Shown one piece after another: positions 12,301 to 24,573 of a stretch of 64,000 nt of DNA. The notes under the pieces were generated by a model that worked only from the letters and a program-made list of their open reading frames with translations, did no database searches and was not told the DNA's origin. Every line of letters begins with the position of its first letter. Position 1 is the first letter of the stretch. Source of the DNA: Choricystis sp. odSpoLacu1 (taxonomy: Eukaryota > Chlorophyta > Trebouxiophyceae); assembly GCA_958009055.1 (NCBI GenBank), contig OY253653.1, forward strand, positions 868,001 through 932,000, read 5' to 3'. Position numbers and translations under genes: made by a program.

Positions 12301-15300
12301 CTCCCCGCGGTGGCGTCGATGACCCAGTCGGAGTCAGCGGGGGAGGGTGGGGGGGGGGGTCGCGTCGGCGCGGGACACGCGGTCGACGACGACCGCGACG
12401 CGCCCCGCGCCCGCGTCCGCGGCGGCCGCGGCGCCACAGTCGGTGGAAGAGGACGCTCCCGCGCCTGGCACGTCGCCCGGGGGGGGGGGCAGGGGGGCCA
12501 GGGCGGGCACAGGGTCTCCGGTGGGGGGCAGTGACACCAGCTCTCGGCGCGTGCCGTCCAGGACTAAAACATCAGCAGCCTCCCCCAGTGCGTTGACCAT
12601 GGCCGTGCGCACGCCGCCGGCGGCGGGGGCGGCCCGGCGCCCCCGACGAGCGGACGTCGCCCCCCGCGCGCGCAGCAGGGCGGCAGCCGCGGCGAACGAC
12701 GTGGTCACACGGACCGTGTCGCACGCGGCTTTGACCGCGACGTTGATGGCCGCCCCTCCCGCGCCGCCCCCCCCCCCCGCGTCAGCTTTGACGATCAGGG
12801 GGGCGCGCTCCACCACGGGCTCCCACGCGCCGGAGGGGCCGCCCGCGCCCGGGTTGAAGGTCCAGAGTTCGGCGGCCACGCCCGCGTACGCCTGGAGGGA
12901 CGCGGCCCCCGGCGCCCTGCGCGCGCCCGCGTCCAACGCCCCCAGGCGCAGGGCGGCCAGGGGGCGCCCCACCGCGTCTGCCACGTCGGCGGCGACGCCG
13001 TCGCAGTGGACGACGACGGCGGCGCCGCCGCTGGCGTCGGTGGGGACGGGGCCGAGGGTTAAGACTGGAGCGTCTGCCGAGGGGGGGGGCGCCCCTGACG
13101 GTGGCCCCACCACCACAGCGCACGTCGCATCATCCGCCGTCCACAGGGTGAGTGGGGCGGTGCGCTTCCCACACGCCGGCAAGCGGGCCGCCACCCGCAG
13201 CGCGTGCGGCGGCGCGGGCGCGGTCGCGTCGGCGCGCACACACCGCGCGGCGCCGCGGGGTGGCGGGTCGGTGCCGACACCCGCCACCACGCCCAGGGAC
13301 ACGTAGCCGGGGGGAGGCACCGGCCGCCACAGGGCCAGGGCGCGGTCGGCGCGCGGGGCGGCCGCGTCGCGCCAGACGAGCGTGAAGGCCGCCGCGTGCG
13401 CGAGCAGGGGGGGCTCCCCCGCCCCCGCTCCGCCACCGTCCAGCAGGACGGCCACGGTGCGCGGGGGGGCGCGCCCCGCGACAGCGGCATCGCCCAGGGC
13501 ACAGTAGCCGGGGGGAGGGCGGGGGCGCCAGAGCGAGACGCCCGCGCGCGACGCGCCGCGCGTGCCGGGGGCTGCATCCCACCACACCAGGCGCCAGTCG
13601 GCGGCGGCGGCGCGCAACCCTGCGCGCGCGGCAGCGGCCAGGGACGCGCGCCTCGCCTCCAAAAATTCGGAGAACGCGGCGGCGGGGGCGGGGGCGAGCC
13701 TGCGCGCGCGGTCGAGCGAGGAGGCACGCGCTGCGGCAGCAGCCGCCAGCGACGCTGGCGACGCGCCCAGCGGGGCGCGCAGGTCGAACGGCGCGAGTGA
13801 GGGTGGTGCAGCCGCGGCTCCTACACCAAACGTGGCCGCCGCGTTGTCGATACACCACAGAAACGCGCCGCCGTCTTCGCCTCCGCCGCCGGGGGGGGGC
13901 GACCCCATGTGCCCCCCATCCAGGGACGCGGGCGATGGGCGCACGGGCAGGCACTGACCGATGGCGGCGGCGATGCATGCTGACGCGGCCACGCAGGCGG
14001 CCGCGCCGCGGGGGGGCGGGTTGATGCCATCCCCTGCAACACACCCCAGCACCACAAACCCGGGCGGCGGCACCGGGCGCCACAGGGACGCGTCCCCCGC
14101 GGCCGCCGTCCACACGCACTCGTAGGAGGAGGGAGGGGCGGTGAGACCTGAGTTGGCGGCGAGGGTGACGACGCGGAAGGGGGGGGGGGCCGCCGCGCGT
14201 GGCGGCGTCGCCCAGGGCCACGTAGCCTGGAGGCGGCAGGGGGCGCCACACGGCAACAACAGGGGGGGGGGCCATCCACGCCGTCGGTGCCGCCGGTCGC
14301 CCACACGCGGTCAAACCGGGACGTGGGGGCGGCGGGGAGAGCCTCGAGTGGTTGGGTGAGCGGCGCGGCGACCGCCTCCCACAGCGCGGCCGCCAGGGAC
14401 GCGGCCGCGGGATCCAGCCGGGCCACGATGCGGGTGGCGTCCAGGCGGATGTCCAGGGAGGGGGCACCCCCGCCGCCGGTCCGCGGCGGGCGCGTCGACA
14501 CGCGCGCCGCGACGCCCAGAGGGGCCAGCAGGCGCCCCGCCGGCGCGGCGGGCGCGCCGTCGCTCGCCAGCAGCAGCGCGTCGGCGCGCAGGCCGCGCAC
14601 GTCGGCCGCGATGGTGGCGCCGGACGGTGAGGAGACGGCGGTGACGACGGCGTCGAAGCGCAAGGCGAGCGCGGCGGCAGCGGCGGGGGGCGGCGGCGCA
14701 GAGGAAGGGCGGCCGCCGCCGTTCGGCCGGGGTGTGGACGACGGCCGTCCCTCCCCTCCCTCGTGCCGCGACTCGACTGCCACCATGCGCACCTCTGCGT
14801 CCATGACTTCCACTGTCAGATCGGTGGGTGGGGCGGGAGGCACGGAGGGAGCCGCGATCGACGGCGACAGCGCCGCTGCAGCCGCCGCGCGCGGCGACAC
14901 AAGCACGGCCGCCAGCGGCGACGCCGGCGGGACAGGGGAAGAGGCGGCGTCAGTGGGTGATAGTGACGCGTTTCCAGGCTCAGAGACAGCTGGTGCTGGT
15001 GCTGGTGCTGGTGTGCCGCTCTGGCGCTTGACCACGCCGTCCGAAGCGTCCGCGACCAAGCGCGCGCGCGGGGCCAGGCGCACACACGCGGCCAGCGACT
15101 CCGCCCCGGCCAGCGTGACGTTGCGCAGGGTCAGATTGGTGCCCGCCCCCACCAGGATGAGGGGCAGAGCTTCTGAGGGGGGCACGCCGGGGGGTAGGTG
15201 GAGGGTGGTGCCGCGCCCGTCATACACAGCAGAGGTCACGCCAGGCCCGTCAGCCAGCAGCCGGCACGCCGGCGACAGCCACGCGTCGGATGTTGCTGCA

Positions 15301-18300
15301 GTCACGCCATCACTCAACAAAATGTCGTCGCTGGTCAGAGCCGGGGGTGCCCCTGCCAACCGCGCCGCGGCCGCGGGGGCCGCGTATGCGAGCGCCGCCG
15401 TCAAAAACCCGGGCTCCGCCGCGACTCGCGGCGACGCCAGCACGAGGCGGGCGTGGGTGCCGCCATCCGGGGACCGGCGCCAGGATAGGGTGACCAACGA
15501 CGGTGGCGGCGCCCCAGGCGAGGGGGGTGGGCCCCCCGCGACCGCGGCCGCGCGCGCGCGCGCGGCACGCCGGGGCGCTCATCCGTCGCGGTCACGTGCG
15601 GCACCGCCACATCAGCACGCGCCCCGCCCCGCCCGTCGGACGCCCAGTCGACAGTGACATCACCCAGGGACAGGCAGGCGAGGGGTTCGGGGGGGGCGCC
15701 AGCGCCGGAGGGCGCGTGCGTGAGGCGCAGCTCTGCCGAGCCGACGCGCACGGTGCAGCGGGTGGCGGCGCGGAAAGCGGAGGCAGCAGAATCGCCGCCA
15801 CAACCACCCATGTCTGCCTGGGCATCGTCTGCTGCCTCCATCGTCGGCAACGCGTCCGCCCAGACGACGGGGACGTCGGGAACAGGGTACCGTTCCTCCA
15901 TCCACCTCCCCGCGCGCGGCAGCCTCACCCCCTCCGCCACATTGTCCGCCGCCACCGTGGTGACGAGCGCGTACTCGGCCGCCGACAGGGTGGCCTGCAG
16001 CGTGGGCACGGTGACGTCGACGGCCACGGTGGAGGGGAGGGCGCCGCGCGCGTCGATGAGGGGGCGCGCGAGCGTGATGGCCACGCCCTCATCATACCGA
16101 GTCACCACGTTGCCGCCCACCACGCCCGCCACCACGCCGCGGCCGCCCAGGCGGGTGCCGCGTATGGTGGTGGTTTCGACGAGGGCGGCGGAGGGGGAGC
16201 CCGGAAGGCCGCCGCGCCACGCGACGCGGGAGCGAAGCGTCAAAGTGCCCAGATCCAGCTCAATCGCGTCCTCCGAGTCGGAGTGGCGGGGCATGGTGAC
16301 GATGGGGGCGTCCGCATCGATGTGGAGGGCGACGATGACGGGCGGGCGGGTGGGGGGGGGGGGCGGCGGCGCGCGCGCAGGAGCTGCGCCGGCACCCCCA
16401 CCCTCAAGGGGCGGCGGCGCCAACCGAAACGTGAGCGTAATGTAGGCCAGCGCTTCCTGCAACAGGCGGTTCAAGTAGACGACGCGCAACGCTTGCAAGC
16501 GCGCGGTGAGCGTGTAAAAGGCGGCACCCGACGGCACGCGGTCGTCAGCGTCCGCATCGGCGGACGGGCGCGCAGCGAGCGTCAACGACACCAGCGAGTC
16601 GTGCGCGCCCGGGCGCAGTCCCACCGCCCGCCGCAGCGGGTGACCCGGGTCCAGGGCGCCATCATCGGCAGTCAGGTTGCCCAGGTCGGCGACCAGCGTG
16701 ATGCGGGGGCCTGGCGCGACGCTCACACGCACCGACAGCGCGTCCGCAGTCGCCACGCCCAGGGGGCGGGCGGCTGCATCCTCATACTCAAACGTGACGC
16801 GGAACCGGGTGACGGCCAGGTCCAGGCCAAAGGAGGCGGCGGATGGGAGGGTGGTGGCTGTGTCGTCGGCGGCGGTGGGGGGCGGCGCGGTCGGGGGCGC
16901 CCCCCCCGCGCTGCGCCCCGCCAGCGCGGCCGCCAAGTCCGACCCGCACGCAATCAGGGCGGCCACCGTGGGGCGACGCCACCAAAAGTCGAGCCCCGCC
17001 AGCTTGACGGCGAGGGAGACGGGGGGGGTGCCGTCAGAGGGGGGCGGCACGGTCGGGGGGGCAGCGGTCAGTTCGAGGGACGCGGCCGGGTCGCCCGCCA
17101 GCCCCACCGCCGCCGCTGCCGCGCGCGCGGTGGGGGACTCGGGGCCGCCGACGGAGCTGGTGCCGTCGTCAGCGTCGTAGAAGGCTTCGTCCGCGGTGTC
17201 GCGCCCCGAGTCTGCGCGCGCGGCGGGCGAGCGCGGCGTCGGCAGCACGCCCGCGGGCGTCGCAAACGGGGTGCCGTCCCCGCTGTCCGCCGCCGGTGGT
17301 GGTGCCGGTGTCTCCGGCGTGGCCGCGGCCGCAGTGGGCGGGCGGCTGGACGCGGGCGTGGCCGCGAGCGACGCGGCGTCTTTGGCGTCGGCGCGCGCCG
17401 ACCGCGCGAGGTGTCTCCTTGCGCCCGCCACCCCGCCCGCCACCAACAAGTCCTCCACCTCGAACGCGCCAATGGCAACCGCCGCACTGACGCCGCCCCC
17501 AGGCGCCAGCAGGGCGGACGCCCGCCCCGCGGTCGCGCGCACCGCGGCCAGGGGCAGCTCCCCATCGGCGTCGGTGGCTGGGGTGGCCCCCTCGTCACCA
17601 CCGCCCGCCGTCCACCACGGCAGCGGCGGCCGCCCGCACAGCAGCACCTCCAGCTCGCCCAGCTGGGCCGCCAGGTCGATGGGGGGGGGGGGGGAGGTGG
17701 AGGCGCCGCCATCGGCGGGCGCGGCGTCATCGTTTTCGCCGAGCGCGGCCGCCGCGCGCGCTGCGCCCGCGCCGCCGCCCGCCAGGTCGCGCATCAACGC
17801 GGCCGACCTGTCCAGGTTCCTCAACCAGTCGCGCGCGGTGTCGGCGTCGGGGGCGCGCAGGACGAGGGCGTCCCTGTCTGCGAGCGCGCGGGAGGGGTCG
17901 GCCCCCGGGCGTACGAGAGCAAACAGAGACGGCGGGGCGCCCCCGTCGCTCACCGCGGCAGCCGGCACGCGCACCGCCACCCGCCCCGCCCACGCATCGT
18001 GCGACGTGGCGGCCGCCAGGGCGGCGGGCGCGTCCGAGGGGGCCAGCCACAGGCGGCCGCGATGGAGGGTGGCGAAGCGGGGCGCCCAGCGCGGGCCGAG
18101 CGCCGACCGTTCAAGGAGGGAAACACTGCCCGCGTGCTCAGGCGGCGCCGTGCCCCACGCCGGCGCTGCGGGGGCGGCGAGGGAGTTGTTGCCACCTCCA
18201 CCACCCCCCGTCACCGCGGCCAGGGCGCCCGCCACGCGGGCCAGGCGCGCCGCGCGCGCGGGGGAGGCGCAGACAGACACGCGCGGCACGCGCAGCGCCG

Positions 18301-20799
18301 CGCGCACGGCGCCGCCCCCACCACCCCCGGTGGGGACGTCGACGTCGGCGGTGGCGCCACACCTGTCCAGCAGCACGATGCGGCGGGGAGGGGGAGGGGC
18401 GGCGGCGGAGGGCGGCGCGCCCGCCCCCGCCGCCGCCGCGAGCGCGGCCGCTGCGTCGGTGTCCGACAGCCACGCGCTCACGTCCGCGCTCGCCACGTGG
18501 AACGCTTCCCGCCCGCCGCCCGCGCCATCCACGGACGGCACTGACCGCACGCGCAGCGTGCCTAGGTCGACGACCAGGGTGAGGGGGGGGGGCGGGTGAG
18601 AGCCGTCGGCGGTGGTGGATGAAGAAGCAACGACAACGGGCAAAGCAACAACCGGCGCGTCTAGATCCACCGCCACGTTCAGCCTCGGCCGGTCCCGCAG
18701 CGCGGCCGCCAGGGCGGCGGACGCGGCCCGCCGGGCACGCTCAGCGCCCGCGGCGGCGGCGGCACCCAGGGAGGCGAGGGCGAGGGGGCGCTCGGGCTTG
18801 AAAAAGGACGCGACGCGCGCGGCGGCGGGCGGGGCGACCGTCACAAACGAGGGCGCCAGCGCGAGCCGCAGGGACGCGTCAGCAGACCCATCCTGCGGCC
18901 GCCGCACAAAGATGACGGACACGGCGTCGTCCCCGTCCGCGGCAGCGGTGCGCAAGAGGGGCCCCTCTGGGGAGGTGACGCCCGCACTGGCGACCGCGAC
19001 GCGCGTCGACAGCGTATCGGGAAACACGTCCACCGCCAACGACGCTCCCCCCAGCCCCGCGTGCAGAATGTCGGGGGCTCCATCTGCGCCATCCAGGACC
19101 AGGGAGGCGGCGTCCACGGCGACCGTGACGCGGGTCAGCAGGGTGAACGGCGTGCGCGCGCCCGCGGCCGCCGCGACGCGGGAGGCTTCCATGTCTTCCA
19201 AGGCCGCGACTTCAGCGTCGGTGAGGTCGGCCAGGGAGGGAGGGGCTGGGTCGGTGGCAGCGGTGGTGGCGCCGCCACCCCCCGCCTCCGCAATAGCTGC
19301 ATCGGTCCCCGCTGGCGCGCCGCGCCACCACTCGCCCCACGACCGCCTGGCCCCCGCCCGGGCGGCGGCCGCCGCGGCAGCCGCCGCCCGCTTGGCGCCC
19401 GCCTCCACGCGGGCGTGGGCCAGCCTGCGGAAGGAGAGAATGGCGGCTGGGTTGAGCTGTGTGTCCATCGCGCGCGTGTCGGCGTCGCCGCCCAGCGCCC
19501 CCGCCCTCAAACACGCTGCGTACGCGTCCACGTAGCGCTTGCGCAACGCCAACAATGGCAGCAGCGTGTGCCACGTGCACTCCCGCGTCGCGGCGACGCG
19601 CTTGCGGACGGCGGTGCCTGCATAGAGCCACCACGCGCGCGCTGCATCACTTGACGCCCCCGGCCGACCCGCCGGCCGCATGTGGCGCACCGGGGCGCGG
19701 GCGCGGTGGGCGTCCACCGCTTCCGCGATGGTTTGCAGGCCCAGGTACTGGGCGCGGGACAGGTGCAGGGAGACGGCGTCCAGGGACAGGGCGGCATCCT
19801 GGGCGGCCGCGCCGGCCGCCGCCGCGCGCGCGCGCGCGGGCCGCGCCGCGTCCACGCTGCCTTGCCACCCACCGGGCGCAGGATGTACTGACGGGTGGCG
19901 GCGGGACCAGAGGTGGCGGCAGCCAGGCCGGGGGAGGAGAGGAGGGTGGTGGTGCCGCCTCCGCCGCGTGAGGAGACGGCGGGCGCTGCCCGCACGCCGT
20001 CGGCAAACAGAGCATCCCACGCGGCGGGCGGCACCGCCGCCCAGCTCGCCGCCCCCCGAGGCGGAGGCCACGGCTCCGCCCCCGCATCAAAGTAGGCGGC
20101 CAGCCGGGTCAGGGCCGCCGCCTTGCGCAGGAGGGAGAGGGGGTCGTGCGCGACAAAGGCGGGCGCGCCGTCGGCGTCGACCGTCCGCGCGTCTAGTCGA
20201 GCGAGCGTCACGCCCGCAGCCAGCGGAGGCGCCCCCGGCGCTCCCCCTCCTGCCTCGTCTTCATATCGAATGTGCACGTTGGTGATGGACAGCTGCAGGT
20301 TGCCGACAATGACGTCGGCCAGGCCGCGCAGGAGGCCGCCGCCGCGGTCGTCGGCGTCAGCGGCCGACGCGGCCAGGTCCGCCCCCGCCGACCGCACGCC
20401 CGCCGCCACGGCCTGCACCCAGTCCAGTTCCGCGTCGTCCACCAGTTTGCGGGTGAGGGCGGCGTCGGCGGCGGCGGCGGCGGACGGGGTGGCGGGCGCG
20501 GAGGCCGCGTTTGCGTCGGCATCCGCTGGGCCCGCCAAAATGTAGAGCCTGTCCACCTCCACAACCACGGGGGACCCCCTCAAATTGGCCCAGGGAATGC
20601 GCAGGGAGAGGCGGCCCAGCAGGCCGGCGCGCACGGTGACGGGCAGGGCCAGGCCGTCGAGGGCTCCCGGTTTGAGGGACAGGTTGGTCAGCGTCACGTC
20701 GCCCCGCAGGACGGAGACTTCGAGGGCCGACTTGTCCAGCCCCGACACATAGTCGCCCAGGTAGCGCTGCAGCAGGAAGGCGAGCTGGGACTCGAGCAT
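6390..20799 (-). CDS. VPS13: VPS13-family bridge-like lipid transfer protein (giant, frameshifted in assembly)
   Basis: Bridge-like protein that moves phospholipids between membranes at contact sites. Starts at 20799 with [18 protein letters not shown], the chorein N-terminus. About 4,800 codons in all, with no convincing intron. Order along the protein: chorein/VPS13 N-domain (to about 20.0 kb), extended-chorein body, a PH domain near 18.15-17.77 kb, VAB/SHR-BD region with [13 protein letters not shown] repeats (about 14.24-13.27 kb), an APT1/DH-L-like region near 8.8-8.5 kb, the [13 protein letters not shown] and [17 protein letters not shown]2-C/VPS13-C block near 8.0-7.85 kb, then two more PGYVALG repeats (about 6.98-6.72 kb). 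The reading frame changes at about 19861, in the CG-run 15545-15562, and in G-runs 14262-14271, 14179-14189 and 12349-12359. The three G-runs are each cured by removing one base. The 19861 change would be cured by one added base or by a 75-nt GT-AG intron. Family assignment is firm; exact protein sequence is not. Confidence 0.9.
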
Positions 20800-21118
20800 G
20801 GTGTGCTGGGGGAAGGGATGGGGGGGTTGGAATGCGGCCCCGCGCTCACCTTCGCTCACCCGCCTCCCCCCTTCCCTGTCGACGACAGGGGGGAGTGCGA
20901 GGAGCAGAGCCGGCCTGCCCGCCACGCGGGAGCGTGTCGGGAGGCGGGGAGAGTGTGGAGAGCGGTGAAAGAGCTCAGTGTTTCTTTGCTTGTGATGCAA
21001 ACCCTTTTTTTTTTTTTTTTTTTCTTTCATTGTCACACACACACTGCCTCTGCCTGCCTTTCGTCCTGCGCTGACCACACACATACACTCTCTCTCTCTC
21101 TCTCTCTCTCTTCATCAC
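20800..21118. other. Intergenic region upstream of VPS13, downstream of PTOX
   Basis: No gene seen. Holds a T-run (21004-21023) and a (TC)n tract (21089-21112). It should contain the VPS13 promoter/5' leader and the PTOX 3' UTR. Confidence 0.5.
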
Positions 21119-23028
21119 TCACTCAGACCCAGCCCCCACCGCTTCACGCTCCGGCTCCGGCGGCGGCGGCGGCGGCGGCGGCACCCCGTCGCCGCCGCCC
21201 GCGCGCGGCAGCGCCGCCGCCGCCGCCACACCGCCCGCCACCCTCTGCCGGTCGCGCCCGCGCTTGGCGGCCAGGTCGCGTACGAAGGTGTCGCCGCGGC
21301 ACGCCACCATGGTGCGCACGTGCTCGTTTTCGTCGTCCTTGATGGCGACAAACGTGTCGTACAGCGACCGCACGCGCGGCCGCCGCGGCGGCGCCGGCAC
21401 CCCGCCCGCGCCCCCCCCCCCCCCCGGCCGTCACCATCTCGTCAAACAGGTACAGGTCGCACGCTTCATAGTACTCCAGCGCGACGCGGGGGGGGGCGAC
21501 CGACTTGAGGGCGGCCTCGTTGTCCTCCAAAAACTGGGCGTACGTGTCGACCGCGTGCCCCTCGACCAACTCTGAGAACGCGTACGCGGTGTCGGGGGAC
21601 AGCGCGTACCCTACCACACACACCCAGTAGTAGACCAGGGACGCGTGCGCGGACGCGGCCCGGTCGCCCCAGCGCGCGTCGCCGCCGAGCGCCTCCATGA
21701 TTTGCAGGTGGTGCAGCTCGTTCCACTCCTCCGCAAAGTGCACCCGCCTCAGCTCGGCGCCCGCCCGCCACCAGCCCAGGGACTCGTACAGGTGCAGCAT
21801 GGAGATGTAGGCAAAGTAGGGCATGCGGGCCACGGTCTCCAGGAACCAGAAGCGCTGGATGGGGCGGCCCGCGAACAGGGCGTCCAGGGTCCAGCAGAGG
21901 GCCAGGTAGGCCGCCCTGACGGGGAGGGGGGCGGTGGTGGCGTCGGGGCCCGCCTGGCGCGCGCGCTCGCGCGCCCAGACGGCGTCGTCGTCCAGGGTGA
22001 GGGCCGCGAGGCGGGCGCGCACGGCGGCGGCAGAGGTGGTGACGCCCGAGGCTGACCCGTCCCCCCGCGCCACGGGGGGGGCGGGGGGGGGGGGGGAGCT
22101 TGGGCAGGGCGCCGGCAGCTTCCAGGCGGACGTCCAGGCCGCGGAAAAAGGCGGTGGCCGAGGTCAGCGCGGCGCGCGCGGCGCGGCCGGCCTTGGTGGC
22201 GGGGGGGGCGCCCGCGGGGCCGGGCGGGCCGTAGCGCACAGTTTGGCGCAGGGCGGTCAGCTCTTTGTTGAAGTTGGCCAGGCCCTGGGTGGGTGGGTGG
22301 GGGGGGAGGAGGAGGGGAGGGGCGGGTTGGGAGTGGGGGGGAGACCAAACGCCACGGCCTCGCGCCACAGCCCGCCCGCCCGCCCCACCCACACACCCCA
22401 CCCCACGCACCAGCACCAGCCCGCTGCGCGGCTTCTCGCCGTCGCCACCCTGGTACATGCGGCCAAAGCCGGAGCGGAAGCCGTAGTCGCCGCACATGAT
22501 CTGAGGGGGTGGAGGGGGTGGGGGGAGGGTCGGGGGAGGAGCACAACGGAGGGGTGCGAGGGTCGGGAGGGGGGCGCCGCGTCGTCGTTGGCGCTCCTCC
22601 GTGCGAGGGGTGGTGGGCGCCCCCCCCCCCGCGCCTCCCCCTCCCCTCCACCCCCCCCCCCCCTCGCACCTCCACAATCTCGCCGTCCGGCGTTTCGTAC
22701 ACCTCGCACACGTCGCCGTCGCCGTCGTCGTCGGCGGCAGCGCGCGGCGGGGGCGCGAGGGGCGTGCGGCGCGGCATGTGGCGGCGTGCGCGCGGCAGCG
22801 GCAGCGGCGCGGCGGGGGCGACGGCGCGCCTGTGTGTGGGCATGTGTGTGCGTGTGTGCAAGCGTGAGCTTGTGCCTGCCCTGTGTGGCCGTGTCGGGCG
22901 TGGCACAAAGGGGGATGGCGATGGCTTGCATCGGCCGCTGCTTTTGGGGCGCCGCCCCCACCCCAAAACCCACACGCTCACCGGGCGGCCGCCGGGCGCG
23001 GCATCGACGCGAAGCGTGCCAGCAGCAT
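21119..23028 (-). CDS. PTOX: Plastid terminal oxidase (PTOX/IMMUTANS), di-iron quinol oxidase
   Basis: Oxidises plastoquinol with oxygen in thylakoids (chlororespiration, carotenoid desaturation). Exons: 23028-22982, 22829-22670, 22500-22411 and 22284-21119. All junctions keep phase, and after removing one base from each of two homopolymers the model is 487 codons including stop. The first about 50 residues are Ala/Arg/Pro-rich, as in a transit peptide. Di-iron ligands are visible in FWFLETVARMPYFAYISMLH, HFAEEWNELHHLQIME, FSELVEGHAVDTYAQF and KDDENEHVRTM; the long final helix insert marks PTOX rather than mitochondrial AOX. Frameshifts sit in G14 (22083-22096) and C15 (21411-21425), each with one base too many. 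Divergent from RbcX, so the two plastid genes may share a promoter. Confidence 0.93.
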
Positions 23029-23225
23029 GCTGCGGTGACGAGGGGGGAGGGGGAAAGTGAGGGGAGGGGGGAAGAGGGGGGGTGCGGCTGCGTTTTTTTT
23101 TGTGTGTATGGGTTTGTGTGTGTGTGCCGATGTGTTCGTCGCCATCACTCTCTCCTTCCTCAAATACCCCCGCCAACCCACGTGCCCTTTGCCACACACC
23201 TCCACCGCCCTCTCGACAAGAAACC
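23029..23225. promoter_or_regulatory. Divergent intergenic region, PTOX / RbcX
   Basis: About 197 bp between the start codons of two plastid-protein genes transcribed away from each other. GT-rich (23100-23130) with a short T-run. A shared bidirectional promoter is inferred from spacing only. Confidence 0.45.
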
Positions 23226-24188
23226 ATGCGGGTGGCTGCCCACCCGTCCCGCCGCCTGGCGTCGACGGCGCGCATCGGCAGCGTGAGCGCGTTTGCGCGC
23301 GCCCCCGTGCCCCACCGGCGAGACCGCGCCCGCGTCGTCACCGTGCGCGCAAACGAGTTGAACAAGTGGTGAGTGCACTGACGGCGACGTGTGATGGGTC
23401 TTGGGATGAGGGCGTGCCGGCAAGTGGGCTGGCGTCGCTGTGGGGCCGCGCGCGTTTTGTTTTCAATGCCGGGGCGCACGCGGCCTCGGACCTCGCCGCG
23501 CGCCTGCAGCACGTCCGCCTGCTGTCACAAGCAGTGTGGGTGTGTGTAGACACGCGTGCGAGGGGGGGTGGGACGTTTTTTTGGGGAGGGGCAGGCGGGG
23601 TGGCGGGCGCGCGGGGGAGGCCACAGGCGCGCTCAACGGCTGACGACGGTTTTGGCGTCCCAAACGCCCGCGTCGCGACCTCCTCCGACCTTCCCCTCCC
23701 CACCCACACCAGGGCCAACCACGACGCCTCCGACGACATCGAGGGCGACAACGAGGGCGACTACACGTTTGACCGGTGAGCGAAAAAAGCACGCGGATCG
23801 CGACGAGGCATGGGGCTCGCGCTCGCGACAGGTCGCGCCCTCCCTCCCCACCCGCCGGATGTCTCGCGCCCGTCCGCGCCTACCGATCGGGGCATATCTG
23901 GGCTGCACGTTGGGGGGGGGGGCAGAGGCAGGGAGGCCTTGCGGAGGGGGGGCGGCGGAGGGTTTTTTGGATGCAGCCAAAACGCGCGATCACCTGGTGA
24001 CTTGGCGTCCGTTTTCCCTCCTCCCTCACCACCACCACATACACACACACACACACCATCACCACACAGCGACACCTCCCGCGTCGTGCTGCGCGTGCTG
24101 ACGGCGCGCTCCGTGCAGCGCGTGCTGGAGCAGGTGAGAGTTGGGAGAGGGAGAGTGGTATGGTGATGGACACGTGAGCACGCGGCGA

Positions 24189-24225
<37 letters not shown>

Positions 24226-24573
24226 ATCCAGCTCGGTGAGACCGACCTCTTTGTCCAGCAGTGGTTCAACAACTACTGCGCCGACCACCCCCCCCTCGAG
24301 GGGGACCCGTTCATCATGGCCCTGTTCCGCCAGCGCGCGGTGTACACAGCCGACCCAAAAACAGGGGTGGAACACTTTGTGTCCCCCGCTCAACTGGCCC
24401 ACCGCGTGTTGGCCACGCGGGAGTTGATGGCGAGAACGGTGACCCAAGGGTTCCCCGAGTTTGTGACGCGCACCAACATCGAGTGCCTGAGGGCGCACCT
24501 GGAGGCCAACTCCTACACCTCCGGGTCGCACGCGCCCGCGGAGGCGGACAGCGCGGACAAACGCAAAAAGTGA
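23226..24573 (+). CDS. RBCX: RbcX-like Rubisco assembly chaperone, plastid
   Basis: RbcX is a helical dimer that clamps the C-terminus of newly folded RbcL. Four exons: 23226-23368, 23713-23775, 24070-24133 and 24232-24573 (203 aa). Donors are GTGAGT, GTGAGC and GTGAGA; acceptors end ACCAG, ACACAG and ATCCAG; all phases agree. The first 45 residues are a basic, Ala-rich leader. The core matches RbcX by layout: ARSVQRVLEQLGETD, then VQQWFNNYCADHPP, a helix with LAHRVLATRELMARTV and the closing GFPEFVTRTNIECLRAHLEAN. The tail is polar and ends DKRKK. The assignment rests on recalled family patterns of modest conservation; a structure search would settle it. Confidence 0.75.
24194..24224. repeat. 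(CA)n tract at the 3' end of RbcX intron 3
   Basis: A run of CA dinucleotides ending 7 nt before the acceptor AG. Similar CA tracts precede many acceptors in this window. Confidence 0.9.

Noticed and set aside
6525..18544. Very long plus-strand open frames opposite VPS13 (up to about 1,000 codons)
   Set aside because: Mirror frames produced by high GC third positions; translations are Gly/Arg/Ala repeats without motifs, while the minus strand carries clear VPS13 domains.
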